Below, one piece after another: positions 50,532 through 60,558 of a DNA stretch of 63,061 bases. The DNA is from Microbacterium oxydans. GTDB lineage: Bacteria; Actinomycetota; Actinomycetes; Actinomycetales; Microbacteriaceae. A model generated the notes under the pieces. It saw nothing but the letters and a program-made list of their open reading frames with translations, was not told where the DNA came from and searched no databases. Position numbers and translations under genes: made by a program. Location: NCBI RefSeq assembly GCF_006540085.1, contig NZ_BJOG01000006.1, positions 1-63,061 on the forward strand, given 5' to 3'. Position 1 is the first letter of the stretch, and each line of letters begins with the position of its first letter.

Positions 50532-51599
50532 GTGAGTCTTCTCTTCTCCCCGCTGACCATCCGTTCCGTCACCCTGCGCAATCGCCTCTGGGTGTCGCCG
50601 ATGTGCATGTACAGCGCCGTCGACGGCGTGGCGCAGGAGTGGCATCACACTCACCTCGCGCAGTTCGCCTCGGGCGGCGCCGGGCTCATCATCGCCGAGG
50701 CGACCTCGGTCGTCCCCGACGGGCGGATCTCGCCGCGCGACCTGGGGCTCTGGAACGACGAGCAGCGCGACGCGCTCGCCCCGATCGTCCAGGCGATCCA
50801 CGATCGGGGCTCGCACGCGGGCATCCAACTCGCCCACGCCGGCCGCAAGGCCTCGACGTGGTGGCCGTGGGCTCCCGAACGAGGCACTGTGCCGACCGCT
50901 GAGGGTGGATGGACCACGTCCGCGCCGTCCGCCATCGCCTACGAGGGCTTCGACACCCCGATTGCCCTCGATACGGCGGGCATCGACCGCGTGGTGGAGG
51001 CCTTCGCCGATGCAGCTCATCGCGCGGTCGCCGCGGGCTTCGACGTGCTGGAGATCCACGGAGCGCATGGCTACCTCCTCCACCAGTTCCTCTCCCCACT
51101 GTCCAACCACCGTGAGGACGAATACGGTGGTTCGCTCGAGAACCGCGCTCGTCTACTGCTGCGCGTGGTCGGCGCCGTCCGCGACGCCGCCGGCGCCGAC
51201 GTGCCGCTGTTCGTCCGTATCTCCGCCACCGACCACGCGGCGGGCGGGTTCACGCCGGAGGAGGCGGAGATCGTCAGTGGCTGGGCGACCCAGCACGGTG
51301 CAGACCTGATCGACGTATCGAGCGGTGGCCTCGTGGCGCATCAGCAGATCACCGTGTTCCCCGGATACCAGGTTCCGCTCGCCGAGGGCGTGCGTCAAGG
51401 CGGTCGGATCCCGGTCTCCGCGGTGGGCCTCATCACGGTGGCCTCCCACGCGGAGCAGGTGCTCGCCGATGGCGCCGCCGACGCGATCTTCGCGGGACGC
51501 GAGTGGCTGCGCGACCCGCATTTCGCCCTCCGCGCCGCGCACGAGCTCGACGCCGAGGTCACCTGGCCGTCGCAGTACGAGCGCGCCCGTCCCCGCTGA
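50532..51599 (+). CDS. NADH:flavin oxidoreductase / old yellow enzyme (YqjM-like)
   Basis: 355 aa with a GTG start. FMN-binding TIM barrel of the YqjM/NamA class: redox-modulating Cys in WVSPMCMYSA, EIHGAHGYLLHQFLSP (substrate-binding His pair), HREDEYGGSLENR, and the C-terminal WLRDPHFALRAA. It reduces activated C=C bonds with NAD(P)H. Monocistronic, ended by a strong shared terminator. Confidence 0.92.
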   Translation: MSLLFSPLTIRSVTLRNRLWVSPMCMYSAVDGVAQEWHHTHLAQFASGGAGLIIAEATSVVPDGRISPRDLGLWNDEQRDALAPIVQAIHDRGSHAGIQLAHAGRKASTWWPWAPERGTVPTAEGGWTTSAPSAIAYEGFDTPIALDTAGIDRVVEAFADAAHRAVAAGFDVLEIHGAHGYLLHQFLSPLSNHREDEYGGSLENRARLLLRVVGAVRDAAGADVPLFVRISATDHAAGGFTPEEAEIVSGWATQHGADLIDVSSGGLVAHQQITVFPGYQVPLAEGVRQGGRIPVSAVGLITVASHAEQVLADGAADAIFAGREWLRDPHFALRAAHELDAEVTWPSQYERARPR

Positions 51600-51606
51600 G
51601 CCCCCG

Positions 51607-51652
51607 ACGACGAAGGCCGCCGATCCGTGCAGGATTCGGCGGCCTTCGTCGT
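51607..51652. terminator. Bidirectional terminator after the OYE gene
   Basis: A perfect 17-bp stem: ACGACGAAGGCCGCCGA (51607-51623) and TCGGCGGCCTTCGTCGT (51636-51652), loop 12 nt. It lies between the convergent OYE and CNNM/CBS genes. Confidence 0.88.
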
Positions 51653-51663
51653 GCGGTGGAGGA

Positions 51664-52725
51664 TCAGCGTCCGCGGAAGCGACGTGTCGCGTCCTGAACC
51701 TCGCCGACCAGTTCCTCCAGGATGTCCTCGAGGAACAGGACAGCGGTGGTGTTCCCCTCCGCGTCCCGCACCTTGGCCAGGTGCCGGCCCGCGCGGCGCA
51801 TGACCGCGAGGGCGTCCTCGAGGTCGGTGTTCTCCTGAACGGGCACCATGTGGTGGATACGCTTGGCCGGGACCGGCTGGATCATCTTGGTCTCGGCGTC
51901 CGCTCCCTCGGACGCCCGCAGGATGTCCTTGAGATGCACGTAGCCGATCGGAACCGACTCGTCGTCGACGATCACGTAACGCGAGAACCCGTAGCGGGCG
52001 ACCGCCTTCTCGATGTCGTCCGGCGTCGTCGACTGCGGAAGAGTGACCAGATCGCTCAAGGGCACAGCGACATCCCTGGCCTTCTTGTCGGTGAACTCGA
52101 CGGCGGCGGCGACGGTTCCCGCCGTGTCCATGAGCACGCCCTCGCGACGCGACTGGCTGACGATGGTCGCGACCTCTTCGAGCGTGAACGTGGATGCCGC
52201 TTCATTCTTCGGCTCGACGCGGAACAGGCGCAGCACGCCGTTCGCCGCCGCGTTGAGCACCCAGATCACCGGCATGAAGACCTTCGACACCCAGACCAGC
52301 GGCGGGGCGAGGATCAGCACAGCGCGGTCCGGCACTGAGAAGGCGAGGTTCTTCGGCACCATCTCACCGAACACCACGTGCAGGAACGAGACGACCAGCA
52401 GCGCGACCGTGAACGACACGGCATCGACGGCGCCGTCCGGCCACCCCAGCGCATGCAGCGGCACCGACAGCAGGTGGTGGATGGCCGGCTCCGACACGTT
52501 GAGGATCAGCAGCGAGCAGATCGTGATGCCGAGCTGTGAGGTCGCGAGCATGAGAGTGGCATGCTCCATCGCGTACAGGGCCGTCTTCGCCGCACGCGAA
52601 CCCTGATCCGCGCGCGGCTCGATCTGCGATCTTCTGGCCGAGATCACGGCGAACTCGCCGCCGACGAAGAACGCGTTCGCGACCAGGAGCACGACGAGCC
52701 AGGCGAGTCCGCCCCAATCGCTCAT
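51664..52725 (-). CDS. CNNM/CBS domain protein (hemolysin family), short form
   Basis: 353 aa; ATGA overlap with the upstream paralogue. The CNNM (DUF21) transmembrane domain (about 1-185) has FVGGEFAVISARRSQIE, ATSQLGITICSLLI and FGEMVPKNLAFS. A CBS pair follows (about 200-340) with VPLSDLVTLPQST and HLAKVRDAEGNTTAVLFLEDILEEL. The C-terminal CorC/HlyC domain is missing, unlike its partner. CNNM/CorC proteins export or sense Mg2+; the hemolysin label is historical. Confidence 0.92.
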   Translation of the reverse strand: MSDWGGLAWLVVLLVANAFFVGGEFAVISARRSQIEPRADQGSRAAKTALYAMEHATLMLATSQLGITICSLLILNVSEPAIHHLLSVPLHALGWPDGAVDAVSFTVALLVVSFLHVVFGEMVPKNLAFSVPDRAVLILAPPLVWVSKVFMPVIWVLNAAANGVLRLFRVEPKNEAASTFTLEEVATIVSQSRREGVLMDTAGTVAAAVEFTDKKARDVAVPLSDLVTLPQSTTPDDIEKAVARYGFSRYVIVDDESVPIGYVHLKDILRASEGADAETKMIQPVPAKRIHHMVPVQENTDLEDALAVMRRAGRHLAKVRDAEGNTTAVLFLEDILEELVGEVQDATRRFRGR

Positions 52726-54038
52726 CGGGTCACCTCCTCATCGACAGCCAGCGGTCTCGGCACGTAGCGCACCCGATCGACTCGCCGACCGTCCATGCGC
52801 ACGACCTGGAGCGTGCCGGTGTCGAGCTCGACCTCGTCGCCGACCGACGGAACCCGTTCGAGCACGCTCATGACGTAGCCGCCGACGGTGTCGTAGACGT
52901 CGCCCTCCGGCACCTCGACGCCGGCGCGACGACGCAGCTCGTCCGGTCGGAGCTCCCCGGGGAACGTGATGCCCTCGCGGTTGCGGATCACTCCGGCCCT
53001 GGTGCGATCGTGCTCGTCGGCGACCTCGCCCACGAGCTCTTCGACCAGGTCTTCGAGGGTCACCAGACCGGCGGTGCCGCCGTACTCGTCGACGACGACG
53101 GCCAGTTGGTAGCCGCGTGCCCGCAGCTCGGCGATCAGGGCGTCGACGTGCACGGTCTCCGGCACCCGGAGCGGTTCCGTCGCCAGCGCGCCGGCAGGAA
53201 CCTCGGTCCGACGCTCTCGAGGCACGGAGATGGCCGCCTTGAGGTGGACGACACCGGTGATGTCGTCCAGGTCGTCGTCGTACACCGGGAAACGGCTGTG
53301 CCCGGTGCGTCGGGCGAGCTGGATGACGTCGTCGGCGGAGTCGCCGGCCGCCATCGCATGCATGCTCGGACGCGCCGTCATCACATCGGCGGCGGTCAGC
53401 CGGGCGAAGGTGAGCGTGCGGTCGAGGAGCGTCGCTGTATCGGCTTCCAGCAGACCGGCGCTGGCGGAACGGCGCACGAGAGAGGAGAGCTCCTCAGCGC
53501 TCCGGGCCCCCGAGAGCTCCTCCTTCGGCTCGATGCCCATACTGCGCAGCACGCCGTTCGCGCTGCCGTTGAGCACCACGACGGCCGGCTTGAACACGGT
53601 CGTGAAGGCGATCTGGAACGGGATCACGAGCTTCGCAGTGGCCAGAGGCAGCGCGAGGGCGAAGTTCTTCGGGACGAGCTCGCCGAGGATCATCGAGAGC
53701 ACCGTCGCCACCAGCATCGCCACGATGGTCGCGATCGGGGTGACGGCCGCCTCGGGGATGCTCCAGGCGATGAACGTCGGACGCAGCAGGTTCGACAGCG
53801 CCGGCTCCATCGTGTACCCGGTGAGCAGGGTCGTCAGCGTGATCCCGAGCTGCGCAGCGGAGAGATGGGTCGACGTGTGCTTGAGGGCGCTGATGGTGAG
53901 GGAGAGCCGCGACTCGCCTCTCGCCTGCCTGGCCTCGAGTTCCGCGCGATCGAGGTTCACCAGGGCGAACTCGCTGGCGACGAAGAGGCCGGTGCCGACC
54001 GTGAGCAGGAGCCCCACGCCCAACATGATGTAGTCCAT
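52722..54038 (-). CDS. CNNM/CBS/CorC_HlyC protein (hemolysin family), long form
   Basis: 438 aa. CNNM domain with [36 protein letters not shown] and [14 protein letters not shown]; then a CBS pair (about 205-335) with [22 protein letters not shown] and [22 protein letters not shown]; and a C-terminal CorC_HlyC domain (about 350-430). Full-length member, typical for putative Mg2+/Co2+ transporters. Forms a two-gene operon with the short form, possibly a heterodimer (inference). Confidence 0.93.
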   Translation of the reverse strand: MDYIMLGVGLLLTVGTGLFVASEFALVNLDRAELEARQARGESRLSLTISALKHTSTHLSAAQLGITLTTLLTGYTMEPALSNLLRPTFIAWSIPEAAVTPIATIVAMLVATVLSMILGELVPKNFALALPLATAKLVIPFQIAFTTVFKPAVVVLNGSANGVLRSMGIEPKEELSGARSAEELSSLVRRSASAGLLEADTATLLDRTLTFARLTAADVMTARPSMHAMAAGDSADDVIQLARRTGHSRFPVYDDDLDDITGVVHLKAAISVPRERRTEVPAGALATEPLRVPETVHVDALIAELRARGYQLAVVVDEYGGTAGLVTLEDLVEELVGEVADEHDRTRAGVIRNREGITFPGELRPDELRRRAGVEVPEGDVYDTVGGYVMSVLERVPSVGDEVELDTGTLQVVRMDGRRVDRVRYVPRPLAVDEEVTR

Positions 54039-54104
54039 CAGAGGTTCCTCTCCTGTGAGAGAGGCGGACAGTGGGGCGATGTTCTACAACTGGGAGGGTC
54101 GTCC

Positions 54105-54122
54105 ATTATGCCGACGATTGTA
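54105..54122 (-). promoter_or_regulatory. -10 candidates upstream of the CNNM/CBS operon
   Basis: Two -10-like hexamers on the minus strand: TACAAT (54117-54122) and CATAAT (54105-54110), in a 113-nt gap between guaB1 and the operon, 67-84 nt from the ATG. No clear -35. Confidence 0.3.
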
Positions 54123-54151
54123 CCCAACGCGACCGTGTATGCGCGCAACGA

Positions 54152-55606
54152 TCACCAGCTGACCGGAAGCGCCTTGCCCTCTTCGTAGCCGGCCGCCGAC
54201 TGCAGACCCACGACGGCGCGGTCATGGAACTCCGGGACGGATGCAGCCCCGGCGTAGGTGAACGAGGATCGCACCCCCGAGGTGATCATGTCGAGGAGAT
54301 CCTCGACGCCGGGCCGGAGCGGGTCGAGGTAGATCTTCGATGACGAGATCCCCTCAGCGAACAGCTCCTTGCGCGCACGCTCGTAGGCGTCGAGCCTGCC
54401 GAAGCGGGCCTGGACCGCCTTGGTCGACGCCATGCCCCACGACTCCTTGAACAGGCGCCCTTCCGCATCGCGCTGCAACTCGCCCGGCGCTTCGATCGTC
54501 CCCGCGAACCACGAACCGACCATGACGGAGGCGGCACCTGCGGCGAGGGCCAGGGCGACATCGCGGGGGTAGCGCACTCCCCCGTCGGCCCAGACGTGCG
54601 CGCCGAGCTCCCGCGCCGCCTGTGCCGTCTCGAGCACAGCGGAGAACTGCGGGCGGCCGACCGCGGTCATCATGCGGGTGGTGCACATCGCGCCGGGACC
54701 CACGCCGACCTTGAGGATCGACGCACCGGCGTCGACCAGGTCGGCCACGCCCTCCGCGGTGACGATGTTGCCCGCGACGACGGGAAGACCGAGGTCGAGC
54801 TCGGCGACGGCCCGCAGCGCTCGCAGCATGCCCTCCTGGTGTCCGTGGGCGGTGTCCACCACCAGCACGTCGACGCCGGCGGCGGCGAGGGCCTTGGCCT
54901 TGGCCGCGACGTCGCCGTTGATGCCGACCGCGGCGGCGACGGCGAGGCGCCCGTCGGCGTCGACGGCCGGACGGTACAGCGTCGAACGAAGCGCGCTGCG
55001 GGCGCTCAGTGTGCCGACGAGGTGCCCGTGGTGCACGACGGTGACCATCTCGACGCCCGCGTCGGTGATGACGTCGAACGCGTGCCGCTCAGAGCCGATG
55101 TCGTCCGCGTCGATCGATGGCGTGCCGCGATGCACCAGGTCACCCAGCTGCGCATCGGGGAGCGCGGTCGCCAGCCTGGTCGCGGGCAGGATGCCGAGGA
55201 TCCGGCCGACGTCGATGGGGGCAGCGCCACGGGCGACGACGATGCCGTGACCGCTGGTCGCCGGCAGCAGGCGGAGCGCGTCAGCAGCCGAGGCTTCCGG
55301 GGGCAGCACGATCGGCGTGTCCCAGAGCACGGGCTGCGACTTCACCTCACGGATCGCGGCATCGAGTTCCTGCAGAGGCAGGTCCTGCGGCAGCACCCCG
55401 AGGGCGCCACGCCGAGCGAGTACAGCGGCGATGCGCGGACCCGTCACGGAGTTCATGTTGGCCGCGACCAAAGGCAGCGTCGCCGGCGTGCCGTCCTGCG
55501 GCGCGAGATCGACCTGGAGACGGCTGGTGACCGCGGATCTGCGGGGTACCAGGAAGACGTCGGAGTAGGTCAGATCGACGGTCGGCTGCGCTCCAGAGAA
55601 CTTCAT
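54152..55606 (-). CDS. guaB1: GuaB1 family IMP dehydrogenase-related protein (probable GMP reductase)
   Basis: 484 aa from the ATG at 55604-55606. IMPDH/GMPR barrel interrupted by a CBS pair (about 95-210). LTYSDVFLVPRRS at the N-terminus; the catalytic-Cys loop KVGVGPGAMCTTRMMTAVG; VWADGGVRYPRDVALALAAGA for phosphate binding; and a C-terminal KESWGMAST flap. Mycobacterial GuaB1 of this kind has been characterised as a CBS-regulated GMP reductase, responding to ATP and GTP, so this is more likely than IMPDH (established for the relative; inferred here). Divergent from kgd. Confidence 0.9.
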   Translation of the reverse strand: MKFSGAQPTVDLTYSDVFLVPRRSAVTSRLQVDLAPQDGTPATLPLVAANMNSVTGPRIAAVLARRGALGVLPQDLPLQELDAAIREVKSQPVLWDTPIVLPPEASAADALRLLPATSGHGIVVARGAAPIDVGRILGILPATRLATALPDAQLGDLVHRGTPSIDADDIGSERHAFDVITDAGVEMVTVVHHGHLVGTLSARSALRSTLYRPAVDADGRLAVAAAVGINGDVAAKAKALAAAGVDVLVVDTAHGHQEGMLRALRAVAELDLGLPVVAGNIVTAEGVADLVDAGASILKVGVGPGAMCTTRMMTAVGRPQFSAVLETAQAARELGAHVWADGGVRYPRDVALALAAGAASVMVGSWFAGTIEAPGELQRDAEGRLFKESWGMASTKAVQARFGRLDAYERARKELFAEGISSSKIYLDPLRPGVEDLLDMITSGVRSSFTYAGAASVPEFHDRAVVGLQSAAGYEEGKALPVSW

Positions 55607-55674
55607 GGTTCCACGGTACCCAGATCGCGACGCGGTGGGCGCTCGGCTTCGACGATTCCCCAAGGGAAACACGT

Positions 55675-55680
55675 TAGGCT
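55675..55680 (+). promoter_or_regulatory. -10 candidate TAGGCT of kgd
   Basis: TAGGCT lies 86 nt upstream of the kgd GTG, inside the 160-nt divergent region with guaB1. The same hexamer is found before the ABC importer operon. No convincing -35. Confidence 0.35.
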
Positions 55681-55766
55681 TGTTGGTCGAGAGTGTGCGG
55701 GCCCGAACGCATCCTGCGTCGACGTCCGCACCAGAGAGCTTCAGCGATGAAAGAGGGCGATCGAGA

Positions 55767-58700
55767 GTGTCGAACCAGGTGACCGGCGTCAACGGCGACG
55801 GGGGGTTCGGAGCCAATTCCTGGCTCGTTGAAGAGCTCTACGAGCAGTTCAAGGTGAACCGCGACTCCGTCGACAAGGAGTGGTGGCCCATCCTGGAGAA
55901 GTACCACTCCGAGACGGCGTCCGCTGCTCCCGCCGCAGCGTCCGACGCACCGGCCCAGGCTGCACACCCCGTGACGGCACCGATCCCCGTGATCGGCTCC
56001 CAGCCCGTCGCGCGCACCACCGCCAAGCCCGCCGCGGCCGCCCCCATCCCCGCCCAGGCCCCGAAGCCCGCCGCGAAGTCGGAGTCCAAGGAGGCTCCCG
56101 CTCCCGCCGAAGAGGACAAGGTCACACCGCTGCGCGGTCTGCCGAAGACCCTCGCGGCGAACATGGACGAGTCGCTCACCGTGCCGACCGCCACGAGCGT
56201 GCGCACCGTGCCCGCGAAGCTGATGATCGACAACCGCATCGTCATCAACAACCACATGGCTCGCACCCGCGGCGGCAAGGTCAGCTTCACGCACCTCATC
56301 GGCTGGGCGCTCATCCGCACCCTCGACGAGTTCCGCAGCCAGAACGTGTTCTACGCAGAGGTCGACGGCAAGCCCTCGGTGGTCGCACCGGCGCACGTCA
56401 ACCTGGGCATCGCGATCGACCTGCCCAAGCCCGACGGCACGCGCGCCCTCATGGTGCCCAGCATCAAGCGCGCCGACACCCTGACCTTCACCGAGTACCT
56501 CTCCGCGTACGAAGACCTGGTCACGCGTGCACGAGGCAACAAGCTGACCGCCGCCGACTTCCAGGGCACCACGGTGTCGCTCACCAACCCCGGCGGAATC
56601 GGAACCGTGCACTCGGTGCCGCGTCTCATGAAGGGCCAGGGCTGCATCATCGGCGCCGGCGCCCTCGAGTACCCGGCCGAGTTCCAGGGCGCGAGCGAGA
56701 AGACGCTCAACGAGCTGGCGATCGGCAAGACGATCACGCTCACGAGCACCTACGACCACCGTGTCATCCAGGGAGCCGGCTCCGGCGAGTTCCTGAAGAA
56801 GGTGCACGAGCTGCTCATCGGCCAGCGCGGCTTCTACGACGACATCTTCGCGGCGCTCCGAATCCCCTACGCACCGATCCGGTGGAACCCCGACATCGCG
56901 GTCGATCTCGCCGAGCGCGTCGACAAGCAGTCCCGCGTGCAGGAGCTCATCAACTCGTTCCGTGTGCGCGGTCACCTGATGGCCGACATCGACCCGCTCG
57001 AGTACGTGCAGCGTTCGCACCCGGACCTGGAGATCGAGAGCCACGGCCTCACCTTCTGGGACCTCGACCGCGAGTTCGTCACCGGCGGTTTCGGCGGACG
57101 ACGCATCGCGAAGCTCCGCGACATCCTCGGCGTGCTGCGCGACTCGTACTGCCGCACGCTGGGCATCGAGTACATGCACATCCAGGACCCGGAGCAGCGC
57201 CGCTGGTTCCAGGAGAAGGTCGAGGTCAAGTACCAGAAGCCCGGCCACGACGAGCAGCTGCGGGTCCTCCGCAAGCTCAACGAGGCCGAGGCGTTCGAGA
57301 CCTTCCTGCAGACCAAGTTCGTCGGCCAGAAGCGCTTCTCCCTCGAGGGCGGCGAGTCGCTGATCCCACTGCTCGACGAGATCCTGCAGGGAGCGGCCAC
57401 GGCAGGCCTCGAAGGGGCTGCGATCGGCATGGCCCACCGCGGCCGCCTGAACGTGCTCACCAACATCGCCGGAAAGACCTATGGTCAGGTCTTCCGTGAG
57501 TTCGAGGGCACGCAGACGCCGGGCAACCAGCGCGGATCCGGTGACGTGAAGTACCACCTCGGGACCGAGGGCACCTTCGTCGCCGATGACAAGTCGGAGC
57601 TCCCCGTCTACCTCGCCGCCAACCCCTCGCACCTCGAGACGGTCGACGGCGTGCTGGAGGGCATCGTCCGCGCCAAGCAGGACCGCAAGCCCATCGGCAC
57701 GTTCGCGTGGCTGCCCATCCTCGTGCACGGCGACGCCGCGTTCGCCGGGCAGGGTGTCGTGGTCGAGACCCTGCAGATGTCGCAGCTGCGCGGCTACCGC
57801 ACGGGTGGCACGATCCACGTGGTGGTGAACAACCAGGTCGGTTTCACCACCACCCCGAACGACGGCCGCACCTCGATCTACTCGACCGACGTGGCCAAGA
57901 CCATCCAGGCCCCGGTCTTCCACGTGAACGGCGACGACCCGGAGGCGGTCATCCACGTCGCGCAGCTCGCCTTCGAGTACCGCGAGCGCTTCCACCGCGA
58001 TGTCGTGATCGACCTGGTCTGCTACCGCCGACGCGGCCACAACGAGGGAGACGACCCCTCGATGACGCAGCCGCTGATGACCGACCTCATCCAGGCGAAG
58101 CGCTCCGTCCGGCGGCTGTACACCGAGTCGCTCGTCGGCCGAGGTGACATCACCGAACAGGAGTACGACGAGGCCAAGGCCGACTTCCAGAACCGACTGG
58201 AGATCGCCTTCGCCGAGACGCACGCGGCCGAGACCGGTGCCCTCCCCGTCGCGCCGGAGACGCCGCCCGTCGAGGACCAGGTCGGCGCACCGGAGGTCAC
58301 CGGCGTGCCGAGCGAGGTCATCCAGATGATCGGCGATGCCTTCGTGAACAAGCCAGAGGGCTTCACGGTGCACCCGAAGATCCAGCAGCTGCTCGAGAAG
58401 CGCCTCGACATGAGCCGCAACGGCGCCATCGACTGGGGCTTCGGCGAGCTGCTCGCCTTCGGCTCGCTCCTCGTGGAGGGCACCCCGGTTCGTCTGGCCG
58501 GGCAGGATGCGCGGCGCGGCACGTTCGTGCAGCGGCACGCGACCCTGCACGACCGCGCGAACGGTCAGGAATGGCTGCCCCTGTCGAACCTCTCCGACGC
58601 CCAGGGACGCTTCTTCGTCTACGATTCGCTGCTGAGCGAGTACGCGGCTCTCGGCTTCGAGTACGGCTACTCGGTCGAAGCCCCCGAGGCGCTCGTGCTC

Positions 58701-59453
58701 TGGGAGGCGCAGTTCGGCGACTTCGTCAACGGCGCTCAGTCCGTCATCGACGAGTACATCTCGGCGGCCGAGCAGAAGTGGGGGCAGCAGTCCAGTGTGA
58801 CCCTGCTCCTCCCCCACGGCTACGAGGGTCAGGGACCGGATCACTCCTCTGCGCGCATCGAGCGGTTCCTGCAGATGTGCGCGCAGGACAACATGATCGT
58901 TTCGCGCCCGTCGACTCCGGCCTCGTACTTCCACCTGCTGCGCCGCCAGGCCTATGCCCGTCCGCGCAAGCCGTTGATCGTGTTCACCCCGAAGGCCATG
59001 CTGCGTCTGCGTGGAGCGACCAGCCCGGTCGAGGCCTTCACCCAGGGCCGGTTCGAACCTGTGCTCGACGACGACCGCGGTCTCGACCGCGCCGCCGTCA
59101 AGCGCGTGCTGGTGCACTCGGGCAAGGTGCACTGGGACCTGCGGGCCGAGCTCGAGAAGAACCCGAACCCCGCGGTGGCGCTGGTCCGGCTCGAGCAGCT
59201 GTACCCGACTCCGATCGACGGCCTCAAGGCCATCACCGATTCCTACCCGAACGCCGAGCTGGTGTGGGTGCAGGAGGAGCCGGAGAACCAGGGCGCATGG
59301 CCCTTCCTCGCGCTCGCTTTCGCCGACGTGCCGGGAGACCGTTCGTTCCGTCCGGTCTCGCGCCCGGCTTCGGCCTCGCCAGCGACGGGATCCTCGAAGG
59401 TCCACGCGGCAGAGCAGGCTGCGCTGATCCAGGCAGCCGTCACACTCGGCTGA
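55767..59453 (+). CDS. kgd: Multifunctional 2-oxoglutarate dehydrogenase E1o/E2o fusion (Kgd/SucA)
   Basis: 1228 aa from the GTG at 55767 (GAGGG about 10 nt upstream); the longer in-frame extension to 55605 covers the divergent promoter. Residues 13-50 are the E1-like N-terminal segment (NSWLVEELYEQFKVNRDSVD). An Ala/Pro/Lys linker follows. The E2o succinyltransferase catalytic core (about 110-350) has the catalytic His in STYDHRVIQGAGSGEFL but no lipoyl domain. The E1o ThDP-dependent part (about 365-1228) has AHRGRLNVLTNIAGK, LVHGDAAFAGQGVV and NNQVGFTT. It works with E1p-bound or shared lipoyl E2 and E3 in the actinobacterial hybrid complex and is inhibited by OdhI/GarA-type FHA proteins (family knowledge). 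Length matches mycobacterial homologues. Confidence 0.96.
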   Translation: MSNQVTGVNGDGGFGANSWLVEELYEQFKVNRDSVDKEWWPILEKYHSETASAAPAAASDAPAQAAHPVTAPIPVIGSQPVARTTAKPAAAAPIPAQAPKPAAKSESKEAPAPAEEDKVTPLRGLPKTLAANMDESLTVPTATSVRTVPAKLMIDNRIVINNHMARTRGGKVSFTHLIGWALIRTLDEFRSQNVFYAEVDGKPSVVAPAHVNLGIAIDLPKPDGTRALMVPSIKRADTLTFTEYLSAYEDLVTRARGNKLTAADFQGTTVSLTNPGGIGTVHSVPRLMKGQGCIIGAGALEYPAEFQGASEKTLNELAIGKTITLTSTYDHRVIQGAGSGEFLKKVHELLIGQRGFYDDIFAALRIPYAPIRWNPDIAVDLAERVDKQSRVQELINSFRVRGHLMADIDPLEYVQRSHPDLEIESHGLTFWDLDREFVTGGFGGRRIAKLRDILGVLRDSYCRTLGIEYMHIQDPEQRRWFQEKVEVKYQKPGHDEQLRVLRKLNEAEAFETFLQTKFVGQKRFSLEGGESLIPLLDEILQGAATAGLEGAAIGMAHRGRLNVLTNIAGKTYGQVFREFEGTQTPGNQRGSGDVKYHLGTEGTFVADDKSELPVYLAANPSHLETVDGVLEGIVRAKQDRKPIGTFAWLPILVHGDAAFAGQGVVVETLQMSQLRGYRTGGTIHVVVNNQVGFTTTPNDGRTSIYSTDVAKTIQAPVFHVNGDDPEAVIHVAQLAFEYRERFHRDVVIDLVCYRRRGHNEGDDPSMTQPLMTDLIQAKRSVRRLYTESLVGRGDITEQEYDEAKADFQNRLEIAFAETHAAETGALPVAPETPPVEDQVGAPEVTGVPSEVIQMIGDAFVNKPEGFTVHPKIQQLLEKRLDMSRNGAIDWGFGELLAFGSLLVEGTPVRLAGQDARRGTFVQRHATLHDRANGQEWLPLSNLSDAQGRFFVYDSLLSEYAALGFEYGYSVEAPEALVLWEAQFGDFVNGAQSVIDEYISAAEQKWGQQSSVTLLLPHGYEGQGPDHSSARIERFLQMCAQDNMIVSRPSTPASYFHLLRRQAYARPRKPLIVFTPKAMLRLRGATSPVEAFTQGRFEPVLDDDRGLDRAAVKRVLVHSGKVHWDLRAELEKNPNPAVALVRLEQLYPTPIDGLKAITDSYPNAELVWVQEEPENQGAWPFLALAFADVPGDRSFRPVSRPASASPATGSSKVHAAEQAALIQAAVTLG

Positions 59454-59465
59454 TCGTCTGCACGA

Positions 59466-59499
59466 AAGGGGCGCCGCGACTCAGGTCGCGGCGCCCCTT
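59466..59499. terminator. Strong terminator after kgd
   Basis: AAGGGGCGCCGCGAC (59466-59480), TCAG tetraloop and GTCGCGGCGCCCCTT (59485-59499) form a perfect 15-bp stem followed by CTCGTTGC. It also lies downstream of the convergent kinase gene. Confidence 0.9.
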
Positions 59500-59541
59500 C
59501 TCGTTGCTGCTTCTCATCGCTGCAGGCCGACCGAGCAGTGC

Positions 59542-60558
59542 TCAACCCGCGGCGAAGGCCATCTGTGTGAGACGCCGATCCGTGCGGAGGTGCCCTCGAG
59601 CTCGGTCCAGCGCCGCCTGCTCCACCCCGGCGGCGGCCAGCACCAGAAGAGCCGCGCCCAGCACCGGCGGAGCGTCCACGATCTCCAGGCGCGCCGCCGG
59701 TGCGTGTTCCGCCAGACCTGCGCGGATGGTCTCGAGCAGGAAGGGATCGCGCCCTCTGGCAACGCCGCCGCCGAAGACCACCGGCACCTCGACGTCTCTC
59801 AAGTCGAGCCGGGCCACACACGCTCGCACGAAAGCGACGACCTCCTCGGCCTGGCGTCGCACGACTGCTCGAGCCACGTCATCGCCGGCGGTCGCGGCTT
59901 CGAACAGCAACGGAGCCAATGCCGCGAATCCCTGATCCGCACGGCGACCCAGGTGCACGTCCTCGACGAAAGAGGCGACCGTCGGCGCTCCGCTGGCCCG
60001 CAGGAGAAGAGGCACGAGGGCGGTCTGCGGTCCACGTCCGTCCTCTGCACGGGCGGCATGCCAGACGACGGAGTCTCCGAGCTCCGCGCCCCCGCCCCAG
60101 TCCCCTGAAAGCGGCCCCAGCGCGGGGAAACGCACGGTGGAGCCGTCGGAGCGGACGCCGATCGCATTCATCCCGGTTCCGCAGATGACGGCGATCGCAT
60201 CCTCGGCGTCGGTGCCCGCGCGAAGAAGTGCATGCAGGTCGTTCTCCACGACGGCAGCCTCAGCCCAGGCAAGCGGCGAGAGGGCCTCGTGGAACGTTGC
60301 GATCTCCTCGGCGAGATCCAGCCCGGACAGGTACAGTCCCACGGACGTGAGCTCACCGGGGGCATGGCTGCCGAGCGCACGTCGTACGAGATCGTCGATG
60401 ACATGCACGGACTGCTCCAGACCATCGATCTGCGGGCTCGAGCCGGGGCCGCGCTCCCACGCGAGGACATCACCGGTGACGTCGAGGAGCACGACGTCGG
60501 TCTTCGAACCGCCTCCATCGACGGCGAGGACCAGTGCAGCTCTCCCCTGCACCGTCAC
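59542..60558 (-). CDS. BadF/BadG/BcrA/BcrD-type ATPase, N-acetylglucosamine kinase-like
   Basis: About 338 aa, if it starts at the GTG 60558 that overlaps the GH4 stop as GTGA with GGAG upstream; GTG 60564 is also possible. ASKHA-fold kinase: LAVDGGGSKTDVVLLD (phosphate 1), AVICGTGMNAIGV (phosphate 2), LSGDWGGGAELGD, and VVFGGGVARGRD. The family phosphorylates GlcNAc, MurNAc or glucosamine; the neighbouring GH4 enzyme and ROK regulator point to an amino-sugar or beta-glucoside route. Confidence 0.87.
   Translation of the reverse strand: MTVQGRAALVLAVDGGGSKTDVVLLDVTGDVLAWERGPGSSPQIDGLEQSVHVIDDLVRRALGSHAPGELTSVGLYLSGLDLAEEIATFHEALSPLAWAEAAVVENDLHALLRAGTDAEDAIAVICGTGMNAIGVRSDGSTVRFPALGPLSGDWGGGAELGDSVVWHAARAEDGRGPQTALVPLLLRASGAPTVASFVEDVHLGRRADQGFAALAPLLFEAATAGDDVARAVVRRQAEEVVAFVRACVARLDLRDVEVPVVFGGGVARGRDPFLLETIRAGLAEHAPAARLEIVDAPPVLGAALLVLAAAGVEQAALDRARGHLRTDRRLTQMAFAAG

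Noticed and set aside
55674..59405. A very long open frame (over 1200 codons) antisense to kgd
   Set aside because: It is a codon-bias shadow of a high-GC gene. It has no ribosome binding site or domain, while the sense frame matches a known enzyme throughout.
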